This document shows, piece after piece, positions 1 through 7,336 of a DNA stretch of 57,700 nt. Source of the DNA: an uncultured Methylopila sp. (GTDB taxonomy: Bacteria; Pseudomonadota; Alphaproteobacteria; Rhizobiales; Methylopilaceae); the NCBI GenBank assembly GCA_902168115.1, contig CABHPB010000013.1, positions 1 through 57,700 on the forward strand. The letters are read 5' to 3'. The notes beneath the pieces are model-generated. The model searched no databases, was not told the DNA's origin, and saw only the letters and a list, made by a program, of their open reading frames with translations. A program made the position numbers and the translations under genes. Numbering within the stretch: the first letter of the stretch is position 1; each line of letters starts with the position of its first letter.

Positions 1-107
1 GGGTGGGGGTGAAGGCGGCGCCGTCTCCAGGTTCGGAATTCGGAGCGCCTGTTTCTCAGAGGGCGCCGCCTTCACCCCCACCCTTACCCTCCCCTCAAGG
101 GGGAGGG
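1..107. repeat. Palindromic intergenic repeat, copy A
   Basis: Bases 1-22 and 62-83 are perfect reverse complements (22 bp arms, 39 bp loop). A second short hairpin around CCCCTCAAGGGGG follows at about 87-107. Copy B at 4103-4233 shares the GGCGGCGCC / GGCGCCGCC core and the CCCTCAAGGGG hairpin. This resembles the dispersed intergenic palindromes common in Hyphomicrobiales. The element may continue to the left of the window. Confidence 0.6.
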
Positions 108-137
108 ATTTGGAGAGCGCGGCGCCCTACTCGCCCC

Positions 138-1370
138 CTACTCCGCCGCGTCGCCCATCGTCTCGATGCTCGCAAAACCCTGCTCGCCCTCCTCCATGTC
201 GAAGGGCGTCGCGACCTCGACGAAGTCGTCCGGGTAAAACCCGTTGAAGCGGGTCCTCAAAGCCAGGCTGTAGGCGCCGATATGGCCGATCTCGATCCAG
301 TCCCCGGTGTCGACCGTGTCGGGCAGCCAGAACGGCCGCGACAGGATGTCGACCGAGTCGCAGGTCGCGCCCATCACGCGGAACGGGGCGAGCTTGCCGG
401 CGGACGTCTTCGGCGCGCGCCGCCGGGCGGGGTCGGGGATCAGCCGCGCGGGCAGCGTCATCTTGCCGGTCCAGCTGTCGGAGAGCGAGGACCAGATGCC
501 ATCGTTGATGTAGAGCCGCTGCCCCTTCTTCAGCAGCACGCGCACGATCACCGAGAGCGAGCGCGCGACGATCACCCGGCCGGGCTCGGCGATCAGCGGC
601 AGGTCGCCGAGGCCCCAGGCGTCGATCTCACTCTCAATGCGGGCGACAAGGTCGCCGACCTGCGGCGTCGGCGGCCCGGGCCGCTTGGGGTCGTGGCCGT
701 ATTGCGCCGGAAAGCCGCCGCCGATGTCGAGCGCGGCGAGCTCGACGCCGGAGCGCCCGCGCACCCAGTCCGCCGAGGCGAGCGCCCGCTCGTAGGTCCC
801 GAGGTCCTCGACCTGGCTGCCGACATGGAAGGTGACGCCGGCGCGAAAGCCGATCCGGTCGATCCGCTGCAGCAGCTCGACCGCATGCTTCGGCGCCGCC
901 CCGAATTTCTTCGACAGCTCATAGGCCGCATGGCCCCGCGTCGCGATCCGCACGAACAGGGTGACGTCGGAGGGCGCAAGATCCTGCGCCCGCACGATGC
1001 GCAGGATCTTCGCCACCTCGTCCTCATGGTCGAGCGCGAGCGCGCCGATGGAGAACCCTTCGAGCGCGAGGCGGATGTCGGACTGCGCCTTCACCGGGTG
1101 CATGTAAAACTGTTTCGCGGCGGGCGCGGCGGCGAAGGCGGCGGCGAACTCGGCGGGGCTCGCGACGTCGAAGGCGCTCACCCCCGCCTCGGCGAGGCGT
1201 TTCAGCACGAAGGGCTCGCCGTTGGTCTTCACGGCGTAGGCGGTCTCGCCGCGGAAGGCGTCGAGGAAGGCGCGCGCATCAGTCGCCAGCACGTCCGGCC
1301 GAAAACCGTAGACCGGCCGGTCCGGCCGAAGGCTCAAGGCGGCGTCGCGCCCGGTCTCGAATTTCTGCAT
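138..1370 (-). CDS. Type III PLP-dependent ornithine/lysine-type decarboxylase
   Basis: A 410-residue fold-type III (alanine-racemase-like) decarboxylase, a cytosolic enzyme that probably makes putrescine or cadaverine from ornithine or lysine. The PLP lysine is K48 in AYAVKTN. HVGSQ (182-186), DIGGGFP (215-221) and EPGR (262-265) are the usual cofactor and phosphate-binding segments. C337-D338 in GATCDSVDIL is the substrate-site pair supplied across the dimer. Length fits bacterial ornithine decarboxylases of this family. The exact substrate (ornithine, lysine, or both) cannot be read from the sequence. It ends just after palindromic repeat A. Confidence 0.88.
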   Translation of the reverse strand: MQKFETGRDAALSLRPDRPVYGFRPDVLATDARAFLDAFRGETAYAVKTNGEPFVLKRLAEAGVSAFDVASPAEFAAAFAAAPAAKQFYMHPVKAQSDIRLALEGFSIGALALDHEDEVAKILRIVRAQDLAPSDVTLFVRIATRGHAAYELSKKFGAAPKHAVELLQRIDRIGFRAGVTFHVGSQVEDLGTYERALASADWVRGRSGVELAALDIGGGFPAQYGHDPKRPGPPTPQVGDLVARIESEIDAWGLGDLPLIAEPGRVIVARSLSVIVRVLLKKGQRLYINDGIWSSLSDSWTGKMTLPARLIPDPARRRAPKTSAGKLAPFRVMGATCDSVDILSRPFWLPDTVDTGDWIEIGHIGAYSLALRTRFNGFYPDDFVEVATPFDMEEGEQGFASIETMGDAAE

Positions 1371-1838
1371 CCGCCGCTCCGGTTTCCGAGGCTCGCGGAC
1401 GTTAACAGCGCGGATGCGGCGGCAGGAAGACGGGGGCGCCGATCCAAGTCAGGCCGTCGAGCCCAACGCGCCAGATTTTAAGAGGCGTATGAGCGGGGTT
1501 CAGCCGACTACAGACGACGCGCTCCAGGAGCGGGGCTATTCCCACTACCGTCGGGCGTCACGGACTACGTAAATATGTCGAAAGCTTCTGGAAGCTGTTC
1601 GAAGCGTCCCGTCCGCTCGGCCCCCATCCACGTGTCGGCCAAGTACATGAACCGCTACTGTCGCAGGTTCACGTTCCAGTCTCGAAGCATCGTCAAATGG
1701 AGAATGCGATCCTGCGGCCTCTGCCTGGGCGAAGCAATCGCTCAAGCAGTTTGCGCGGATGGCTTAAGCAAGCGTCAGAGATTGTGGCAAAATGGCGCCT
1801 CTAGACTTTCCAAGCGCGACGAGGTACATAAAAAAGCA
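1371..1838. other. Stretch without a convincing gene
   Basis: Base composition falls below that of the neighbouring genes from about 1500 on. A plus-strand frame is open from 1493 to 1804 and reads fairly protein-like (for example YVESFWKLFEASRPLG), but it lacks an early start codon and I recognise no family. It may be a gene remnant. Overlapping short frames on the other strand look random. Confidence 0.4.
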
Positions 1839-1858
1839 GGGGCGGCCTAGGCCGCCCC
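1829..1858 (-). terminator. Strong Rho-independent terminator (minus strand)
   Basis: A 20-base perfect palindrome, GGGGCGGCCTAGGCCGCCCC at 1839-1858, is followed on the minus strand by TGCTTTTTTATG (plus-strand A-run 1829-1834). The stop codon TAG of the 31-residue ORF lies in the centre of the palindrome, so translation ends inside the hairpin. Confidence 0.75.
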
Positions 1859-1942
1859 GTTTGAGTCCGATGTCAATAACCTCGAATTCTGGAATGGGGG
1901 TGCAACCCCAAACCACCGTTCGAGGGGTCGGTAGTTGAACAT
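1847..1942 (-). CDS. Putative 31-residue small protein or leader peptide
   Basis: A short minus-strand ORF beginning MFNYRPLERWFGVAPPF and ending SNGAA. It has an unusually good Shine-Dalgarno, GGAAGGAGAGACCAG directly before the ATG, and ends inside a strong intrinsic terminator. This pairing of ribosome site, ORF and terminator suggests a real small transcript. It has no membrane segment and no cysteines. I recognise no family. It could be a free small protein, or the coding part of a small dual-function RNA. A run of Trp, His or similar codons typical of amino-acid attenuators is absent. Confidence 0.45.
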   Translation of the reverse strand: MFNYRPLERWFGVAPPFQNSRLLTSDSNGAA

Positions 1943-2000
1943 CTGGTCTCTCCTTCCTCTTCGGCTGTCGCATGCCGAAGTCTGCTCGCTGTGAACGATA

Positions 2001-2024
2001 GGCCCCGCCCCGTGCGGGGCCTTT
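2001..2024 (+). terminator. GC-rich hairpin, possible plus-strand terminator
   Basis: An 8 bp stem, GGCCCCGC (2001-2008) with GCGGGGCC (2014-2021), carries a 5-base loop and is followed on the plus strand by only three T residues. It is weak as a terminator. On the other strand it would lie in the leader of the 31-residue ORF. Confidence 0.35.
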
Positions 2025-2143
2025 CGCGTTCCGGACTTCCCGGACGATTCACCATGCCGCATTCAGATACACTTCGCAAGGGCAGCCCCCTTCAAATCCA
2101 CTGCTTCGTGTGGCACTCTCCGAAACGTTCGGAGAACAAATCT

Positions 2144-2785
2144 ATGGATACCGCACTGAAAAACGCCGAGGCTCGCCGCTCTGAGGCCAAGGCGGAACTT
2201 GAACAGCTTCAAGCGCAAGTGCGCGTGCTGACCGCTGAACTGGATCGAATTGATCGGTTCATACAAGACTGGCGCGAGTTCGCAGGCGTATCCGAACCCG
2301 ACGTTGCGCCGCATGAGGTCAAGGCAGCTGGACCGAGACGGAAGCCGCGCAATCCTCCACGGGAAGAAATCGGCGACGCGGTCGCGGCCATCCTCGATGA
2401 ACGCAATGAGCCCATCCTTCGAGATCCACTTTTTGACGAGCTTGAACAGCGCGGAATTCATCTTGTCGGCAAAGATCCGCGAATGATCCTAAGCACGATG
2501 ATTTGGCGCATGAGCGACCGCTTTATTCGCCTGCCACCGCACGGGTACTGGTTTAAAGACCGTCCGTTTCATCCAGCAAACTACGATCCCGAAGCGATCT
2601 CACGGGCTCGAGATATAGCCGAAGAACATGCAGTAGGCGTTGCTCGCCTGAGAGAGCTTGAAAAGCTAGATGACCCTACGGAACGAGACGTGGAAGAATA
2701 TGGAAATCTTGAGACCGAGATTGGAGTTCTGGAAGATCGCTACCCAGAGCTGAAATCAAAAAAAGGTCCGGGTCTATTTGAGTAA
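2144..2785 (+). CDS. Coiled-coil protein with HARE-HTH-like winged-helix domain
   Basis: 213 residues, starting MDTALKNAEARRSEAK, with GGAG about ten bases before the ATG; the open frame runs further upstream without a better start. Residues 1-45 are charged heptads that look like a coiled coil. Residues about 70-140 read like a HARE-HTH/winged helix, a domain linked to DNA-modification and restriction proteins: a helix with a P-I-L-R-D-P-L-F-D-E-L pattern, then DPRMILSTMIWRMSDRFIRL and a closing PPHGYWF. The tail is acidic and helical. Codon use is clearly lower in GC than in neighbouring genes, suggesting acquired DNA. No partner restriction or methylase gene is present. The domain call rests on pattern only. 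Confidence 0.6.
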   Translation: MDTALKNAEARRSEAKAELEQLQAQVRVLTAELDRIDRFIQDWREFAGVSEPDVAPHEVKAAGPRRKPRNPPREEIGDAVAAILDERNEPILRDPLFDELEQRGIHLVGKDPRMILSTMIWRMSDRFIRLPPHGYWFKDRPFHPANYDPEAISRARDIAEEHAVGVARLRELEKLDDPTERDVEEYGNLETEIGVLEDRYPELKSKKGPGLFE

Positions 2786-2799
2786 AGCCTTCTCGCTAT

Positions 2800-2915
2800 T
2801 GGTGCGGAGTGCGGGGCTCGAACCCGCACAAGATTTTAAGGCCTCACGGGCTTGTACAGCGCTCACTTGAAGCGCTCTGGCAAGCCCGCGCGTCTACCAA
2901 TTCCGCCAACTCCGC
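2800..2915 (-). tRNA. tRNA-Leu-like gene with extended anticodon arm
   Basis: On the minus strand the acceptor stem is perfect (GCGGAGT with ACTCCGC). The D arm is the classic leucine form (GCGGAATTGGTAGACGC), the T arm is perfect (GCGGGTTCGAGCCCCGC), a long variable region is present and CCA is encoded. The anticodon arm is abnormal: the 5 bp stem CGGGC/GCCCG runs on as an 8 bp stem (CGGGCTTG/CAAGCCCG) enclosing 26 extra bases, which form AGCGCT-TCAAGTG-AGCGCT. CAA (Leu) sits in the terminal loop. The gene is 116 bases long instead of about 87. Simple removal of one block to leave a 7-base loop does not give a leucine anticodon. It could be a decayed tRNA, a tRNA-like RNA, or a tRNA with an unusual insert. 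Confidence 0.6.
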
Positions 2916-3638
2916 AACGCAATGAAAGTTGTGTCGGGCCGCCGTGGTGTCAAGCCTCGCGGCGCTAGGACGCAAATCCGCATACCTGTCTCAAGGGGAT
3001 AATCCCCATGTTTTTTATCTCAACAGCGTGTTTCTGCATAAGACTCTTCGGCCACCAAATGGAACGCTACCTTGTATTGCAGGATGAGCAAGTACGCCTC
3101 TTGGAGGTAGGTATTTTTTCCTTGACTTTCCGCTTCCCATCCCACACCCTTCGCCCACCTCCTCCCGCCGGGAGGCGCGTCCGGACCGGCCGTTCGCGCG
3201 GGATATGAGGGCGGCGCCTGCGCGGCTTCGGCACCGGTCCGAAGCCTCCCGGGACGTCGATCGAAGACGTCTTCGGCGCGAAGCCGACGTTCGAGGTCTT
3301 GGGACCGAGGGCGTCGGGAGAGCGACGGAGGCGAAAAACGCCGCCCGCCCTGCATTACGACGGGGCCGCCCTTGAGTGGGCCGTAACGCGGCGGGACTCG
3401 TCCGGACCCTCGGAACCCCCGAGGCCCACGGGTGGCCCGTCGTCGGAGCGCGGTTTCTTCGGTCGCTCGCGAAATCGCCGTGCGTGGGGCGCCGGGCGAC
3501 CGGTTCCTAAAACACAAGAGATGCGGCCGCCCGGCGTCCCGCGCCTCCCACATGCCGAACGCCCCGCGCGAAAAGCGGCGGGAACGCCGGCGCTCGCCCA
3601 TTCATCGAGGAAAGATCAGCCAGCAAGGAAGACAAGCG
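2916..3638. other. Intergenic stretch, no gene recognised
   Basis: GGGGATAATCCCC followed by ATGTTTTTT (about 2996-3016) and CCTCTTGGAGG followed by a T-run (about 3093-3119) are two weak terminator-like spots on the plus strand. The part from 3200 to 3600 is GC-rich with long overlapping frames on both strands, none resembling a known protein. I looked for RNase P RNA, SRP RNA, 6S and tmRNA signatures and found none. Confidence 0.4.
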
Positions 3639-4136
3639 ATGTCCTACAGCAACGCCCCGCTCGGCCTCGTCCCGTCATGGCTGCGGCCGGGACAGGCCCC
3701 GCGGCCAAGATCCGAGCAAACGAGACGGGAGCAGGCGAGCTCCGAGCGCCCTGCCCCGCCGCCGGCCGAGGCGCTGGTTCCCGAGCCGGCGCCTGCTCCG
3801 GTCGCGGAGGCTGTTCCGCCCGCGCCCACCGCCGCCGAGCGGCGCGCGGAGCAGGCGCGCTGGGACCGGCGCTGGCGCGCCTGCGCGGACGCCGCCTGCC
3901 GCCGCGAGCGCCGCTGCCGCTTCACGCTTTATCGCTGCCATCGCGAGAGCGAGGCGCGGGGCGACCCGAACGCCATTCCGTGGCTCTACCAGACGATCAA
4001 GTGGAAGCTCGGCGAGGGCCCGAAGCCCCCGGACCTGCCGAGGCCGCCCGATCCGCCCCCGCCGCGACGGAGGAGGCGCGGGAAGAGGCGGCGGGAGCGC
4101 TCTTCCCCTCTCCCCTTGAGGGAGAGGGTAGGGTGA
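3639..4136 (+). CDS. Hypothetical Pro/Arg-rich protein with cysteine cluster
   Basis: 165 residues. The ATG follows GGAAGACAAGCG, a good ribosome site. After a short start (MSYSNAPLGLVPSWLRPG) there is a Pro/Ala-rich low-complexity region (about 20-65), then a basic core with cysteines (CADAACRRERRC, then YRCHRE), then a segment with PNAIPWLYQTIKWKLGEGP. The last ten or so residues (SPLPLRERVG) are translated from palindromic repeat B, so the true end of the ancestral protein is probably about residue 155. No signal peptide or membrane segment. Function unknown. Confidence 0.55.
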   Translation: MSYSNAPLGLVPSWLRPGQAPRPRSEQTRREQASSERPAPPPAEALVPEPAPAPVAEAVPPAPTAAERRAEQARWDRRWRACADAACRRERRCRFTLYRCHRESEARGDPNAIPWLYQTIKWKLGEGPKPPDLPRPPDPPPPRRRRRGKRRRERSSPLPLRERVG

Positions 4137-4233
4137 GGGGTGACGGCGGCGCCATCGCAGGACAGGGCGCCGCCCGCACCCCTCATCCGGCCGCTTCGCG
4201 GCCACCTTCTCCCTCAAGGGGAGAAGGGAAGAA
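4103..4233. repeat. Palindromic intergenic repeat, copy B
   Basis: Outer arms are CCCCTCTCCCCTTGAGGGAG near 4110 and TTCTCCCTCAAGGGGAGAAG near 4208. Inner arms are GGCGGCGCC (4145-4153) and GGCGCCGCC (4167-4175). GGTGAGGGGTG and CACCCCTCATCC are also complementary in kind. It shares its core with copy A at 1-107. It supplies the last codons of the gene to its left and lies just beyond the 3' end of the cell-wall hydrolase gene. Confidence 0.6.
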
Positions 4234-4239
4234 CGCCGC

Positions 4240-5619
4240 TTACGCGTTCACGTCGGGGATCGGGCCGCGCCAGCGGACGCGGTAGAAGATGTGGCGGCCG
4301 ATCTTGTCTTCCTTGACCATGTCGCGGATCCAGTAGGGCCGCACATAGGTCGCGTGATAGTGCGTGGCGTCGCCGACGTCCGGCAGCCAGGCGCCGCCGA
4401 GCATCACGTCCTTGGCGATCGCGCTCGCGACGTTCCAGGCGTGGCGGTTGGTGACGCGGTCGGGGATGCGGTCGCAAGCGAAGGAGAACTGGCAGGCGTC
4501 GCGCCGGTGCTTGTTCTGGTAGACGACGCCGCACACGTCCGCCGGGTAGTAGCCGGAGCGGGCGCGGTTCATCACCACCTGCGCGACCGCGTACTGGCCC
4601 TCGCGCGGCTCGCCCCGCGCCTCGAAGTAGATCGCCTCCGCAAGGCATTGTTCGGAGCGGGCGAGCTCGCGCTGCGGGATCAGCAGACGGTGGCTGAGGC
4701 GGGTCTCGACGACGCCGTCCTCGAGCGAGGCGCGGATCGCGACGGTCTCGCCCTCGGCCTCGCCGCCGCTGGAGGGGGTGAGCGCCAGCCGGTCGCGAAG
4801 GCGCGGCGCGGGCGTCGTCAGCGCGCCGGCGCGCGGCAGGACGGGGAGAGCGGCGAGCGCGAGGCGAAGGTCGGTCGAGGGCGTCGCGGTCGAGGGGACG
4901 GCGCCGCCGTTGAGGGCGGCGACGGAGGGGGTCGAGCCGTCGTGATGCGGGCCGGCCTCGCGCGGCCGCATCGGCAGGACGGTGAGGCCGGCGTCGGCGA
5001 AGGCGACGTCGTCGTCGGGGGTCTCGGCGGAGGCGACCGGCGTTTCCGTTTCCAGCTGCAGCACTGGCGCCGTCGCCGGCGCGATCAGGTCGGCATCCAT
5101 GCGCGGCAGGCTGTCGATGCCGAGCTCGTCCCGCACCAGCGCCGCGACGTCGGGAAGGGTGGCGAACGGATCGTCCAGCTCGGCGACGCTGCGGCGGAGC
5201 GGATCGACCGCGTGCTCCGGGCGCACCGGCTGGCGGTCGGCCTTCAGCGTGCGGTCGACGAAGGGCGGCGGGTTGTCGGCCTTGGCGCGCGGCTCGGCGT
5301 CCGGCTCGGCCATGTCGATGACGACGAGCGCCCCGCCGCCGAGCACGTCCGGCGTCGCGATCGGGCCGCGCCCGCCCGCAAACAGGTCCGCCGCCTCGAG
5401 CGAGGCAAGCTCCAGCGGCTTGCGCGCGAGCGAAGCGACGTAGCGGCCGGGCGCACGGGTCGCGGCGCTGTCCGGCAGCAGCGTCGAGGCGTCCTGGCGG
5501 GCGATCGAGGTCGTGGAGAACGGCGCGACGGTGAGCGCGATGGCGAGCCCGAGCAGTTTTGCGCGCGTAAGACGCCTGCGGCGATGCGGCCGCGTCAGGC
5601 TCCGTCCCCGTCCCCGCAT
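4240..5619 (-). CDS. SleB-type cell wall hydrolase (Hydrolase_2)
   Basis: 459 residues. The N terminus is basic ([16 protein letters not shown]) then hydrophobic (about 20-38), consistent with a signal anchor or leader. A long Pro/Ala/Asp-rich, probably disordered region follows. The last 140 residues are the SleB/CwlJ-type hydrolase domain: [15 protein letters not shown] with the catalytic Glu, [16 protein letters not shown], then the CQFSFACD and THYHATYV segments. It should cleave peptidoglycan in the periplasm during growth or division. A CtrA-like box lies upstream (5708-5722). Confidence 0.85.
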   Translation of the reverse strand: MRGRGRSLTRPHRRRRLTRAKLLGLAIALTVAPFSTTSIARQDASTLLPDSAATRAPGRYVASLARKPLELASLEAADLFAGGRGPIATPDVLGGGALVVIDMAEPDAEPRAKADNPPPFVDRTLKADRQPVRPEHAVDPLRRSVAELDDPFATLPDVAALVRDELGIDSLPRMDADLIAPATAPVLQLETETPVASAETPDDDVAFADAGLTVLPMRPREAGPHHDGSTPSVAALNGGAVPSTATPSTDLRLALAALPVLPRAGALTTPAPRLRDRLALTPSSGGEAEGETVAIRASLEDGVVETRLSHRLLIPQRELARSEQCLAEAIYFEARGEPREGQYAVAQVVMNRARSGYYPADVCGVVYQNKHRRDACQFSFACDRIPDRVTNRHAWNVASAIAKDVMLGGAWLPDVGDATHYHATYVRPYWIRDMVKEDKIGRHIFYRVRWRGPIPDVNA

Positions 5620-5707
5620 GACGCCACCGACCCACCTGCGGTCCTTGCGGGACGCTTAACCCGACGCGACCGAACCAACACACCCGATCCGTTTTCGGGC
5701 GTTACGG

Positions 5708-5722
5708 TTGATGGCGGGTTAA
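5708..5722 (-). promoter_or_regulatory. Possible CtrA box before the cell-wall hydrolase
   Basis: On the minus strand the sequence is TTAA-CCCGCCA-TCAA followed by CC. It matches the CtrA consensus TTAA-N7-TTAA at seven of eight fixed positions, about 90 bp upstream of the hydrolase start. TTAA is rare in this GC-rich DNA, but one site with a mismatch is not proof. Confidence 0.35.
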
Positions 5723-5740
5723 CGCAGCGGTTCCGGGAGC

Positions 5741-6730
5741 TTACGGGGCCCCGTTCAGGCGCGTGCGAAGCAGGCGCGCCACATGCGCCTCGCGGGCGAA
5801 GGGGCCGCCCTCCGCCGCGGCCAGCAGCGGCCGTCCGGCGCGCAGCCCTTCGGCGCCAAAGAGGCCCTTCAGCGCCGCCTCGAGCCGCGCGTCCGACTGC
5901 TCCTTGCGGCGGCGGGCGAGCCGGCCGCCCTCGCGCACGAAGGCCGAATGAGCCGAAAGATGGCTCATGAGCACGTCGAGCCCCTCCCCGGTCTCGGACG
6001 AGACGAGCGCGACCGGCGGCTCCCAGCCGGGTTCGCCCGCGCCGGTCAGCGAGAGCGCGCCCTCGAGGTCGTCGCGGGCGCGTTTCGCGGGCTGTCCGAG
6101 GTCCGCCTTGGTGACGGCGACGACGTCCGGCAACTCCATGACGCCGGCCTTGATGAACTGCAGCGCGTCGCCCGAGGCCGGCTGGACCGCGAGCAGGATG
6201 GTGTCGCCGACGAGCGCGACGTCGGCCTCCGACTGGCCGACGCCGACGGTCTCGACGATCACCCGGTCGTAGAGCGCGCGCATCAGCACCGTCGCGCCGA
6301 AGGCGAGGTCGGAGAGGCCCCCCAGCCGGTCTCGGGCGGCGTAGGAGCGGATGAAGATCCCGCGGTCCTCGGGGTCGGACGGAATGCGCGCCCGGTCGCC
6401 GAGCAGCGCGCCGCCGGAGCGGCTCGAGGACGGGTCGACCGCGATGACCCCGACGGTCTCGCCCCTGGCGCGAAAGGCGCGGACCAGCGCGCCGGTCAGG
6501 GTCGACTTGCCGACGCCGGGCGGACCGGTGAGGCCGAGCACTTCCCCGCGCGGCGAAGCGTCCGCCGCGTCGAGCAGCGCGGCGGCCTCGTCCTGCCCGA
6601 AGCTGCGCTCCAGCCGCGCGAGCGCCCTAGCGAGCCCGGCCTTGCCGGCGCCCTGCAGCGTGTCGAGATCGGGAAAGGCCTGCGCGGTCAAGGATGCGTC
6701 CGGAGCGGCGTGGGAGGAGAGCCCTCCCAT
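5741..6730 (-). CDS. meaB: MeaB/ArgK-family G3E GTPase, methylmalonyl-CoA mutase chaperone
   Basis: 329 residues, the usual MeaB length. The Walker A loop GPPGVGKST is at residues 69-77. VDPSSSRSGGALLGDRARI, the invariant MeaB segment, follows, with DRVIVETVGVGQSE as switch region and TKAD as the guanine-binding motif. MeaB loads and protects adenosylcobalamin on methylmalonyl-CoA or ethylmalonyl-CoA mutase, so a B12-dependent mutase should be encoded elsewhere; none is in this window. The start at MGGLSSHAAPD is the first good ATG. Confidence 0.93.
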   Translation of the reverse strand: MGGLSSHAAPDASLTAQAFPDLDTLQGAGKAGLARALARLERSFGQDEAAALLDAADASPRGEVLGLTGPPGVGKSTLTGALVRAFRARGETVGVIAVDPSSSRSGGALLGDRARIPSDPEDRGIFIRSYAARDRLGGLSDLAFGATVLMRALYDRVIVETVGVGQSEADVALVGDTILLAVQPASGDALQFIKAGVMELPDVVAVTKADLGQPAKRARDDLEGALSLTGAGEPGWEPPVALVSSETGEGLDVLMSHLSAHSAFVREGGRLARRRKEQSDARLEAALKGLFGAEGLRAGRPLLAAAEGGPFAREAHVARLLRTRLNGAP

Positions 6731-6770
6731 GCCACGTTCCGCCGCCGCGCGCGACGGCGCCGGCGTCAGA

Positions 6771-7208
6771 CTATCTGCCGGAGGGCGCGGCCGGGCTCTG
6801 GCCCTCGGGGGCCTCGGGCGCCTTGGGCTTCAGCTTGTCGCACTGGTCGCCGAGCATCACGTCGGCCTTCTGCAGCGCGAGGTTGAAGCGCATGTTCTTT
6901 TCCGGCGCGAAGGCCCCGCGCGCGGCCTTGGCCTTCTCAACGTCGCCCATCATGAAGTCGTAGAAGATCTGCCGCTCGGTCGGATCGCCGATCTGGCTGT
7001 CGGCGACCGCGATCACGCAGGAGCAGAGCTCGCGCGGCACCTTGGCCTCGCAACGGCCGCGATAGCTCTCGTCGATGGCGCGCTGCTGGGCGGGATCGGC
7101 GGTCGCGCCCTGGTCGTCCTTGGCGGAATCGGTGGCCTTGCCCTGCGCGAAAGCGGGGGCGGCCGCCGCGACGAGCGCCGCCGCGACGAGCATACGAACC
7201 GAACGCAT
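6771..7208 (-). CDS. Small secreted protein of unknown function
   Basis: 145 residues with a clear Sec signal (MRSVRMLVAAALVAAAAPAFA-QG). The mature part has several cysteines (YRGRCEAKVPRELCSCVIAVADS and LGDQCDK), likely disulfide-bonded in the periplasm, and a C-terminal low-complexity Pro/Ala tail. The middle (DPTERQIFYDFMMGDVEKAK) is helical. I do not recognise a named family. It lies between meaB and egtD with its own spacing and may be a single-gene transcript. Confidence 0.7.
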   Translation of the reverse strand: MRSVRMLVAAALVAAAAPAFAQGKATDSAKDDQGATADPAQQRAIDESYRGRCEAKVPRELCSCVIAVADSQIGDPTERQIFYDFMMGDVEKAKAARGAFAPEKNMRFNLALQKADVMLGDQCDKLKPKAPEAPEGQSPAAPSGR

Positions 7209-7336
7209 GGAAAAACTCCTCCGGTCTTTTTAACGCGCCGTCTTTGCGCGGCGCCGTCCGTTCTTATCGGCGGCTTACGTTTGGCACGGGGGCGCCGGAT
7301 GAGTCACCCCTGCCCGCCGCCTTGCGCCGATCGGCC

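Noticed and set aside
2995-3016. GGGGATAATCCCC plus T-run as a terminator
   Set aside because: The stem is very short and the T-run is three bases away; too weak to list on its own.
3020-3601. 193-codon minus-strand ORF
   Set aside because: No family signature, no good ribosome site, and overlapping frames of similar length on the other strand.
7273-7290. TGGCACG as a sigma-54 site
   Set aside because: The -12 half is CGCC instead of TTGC at the needed spacing.
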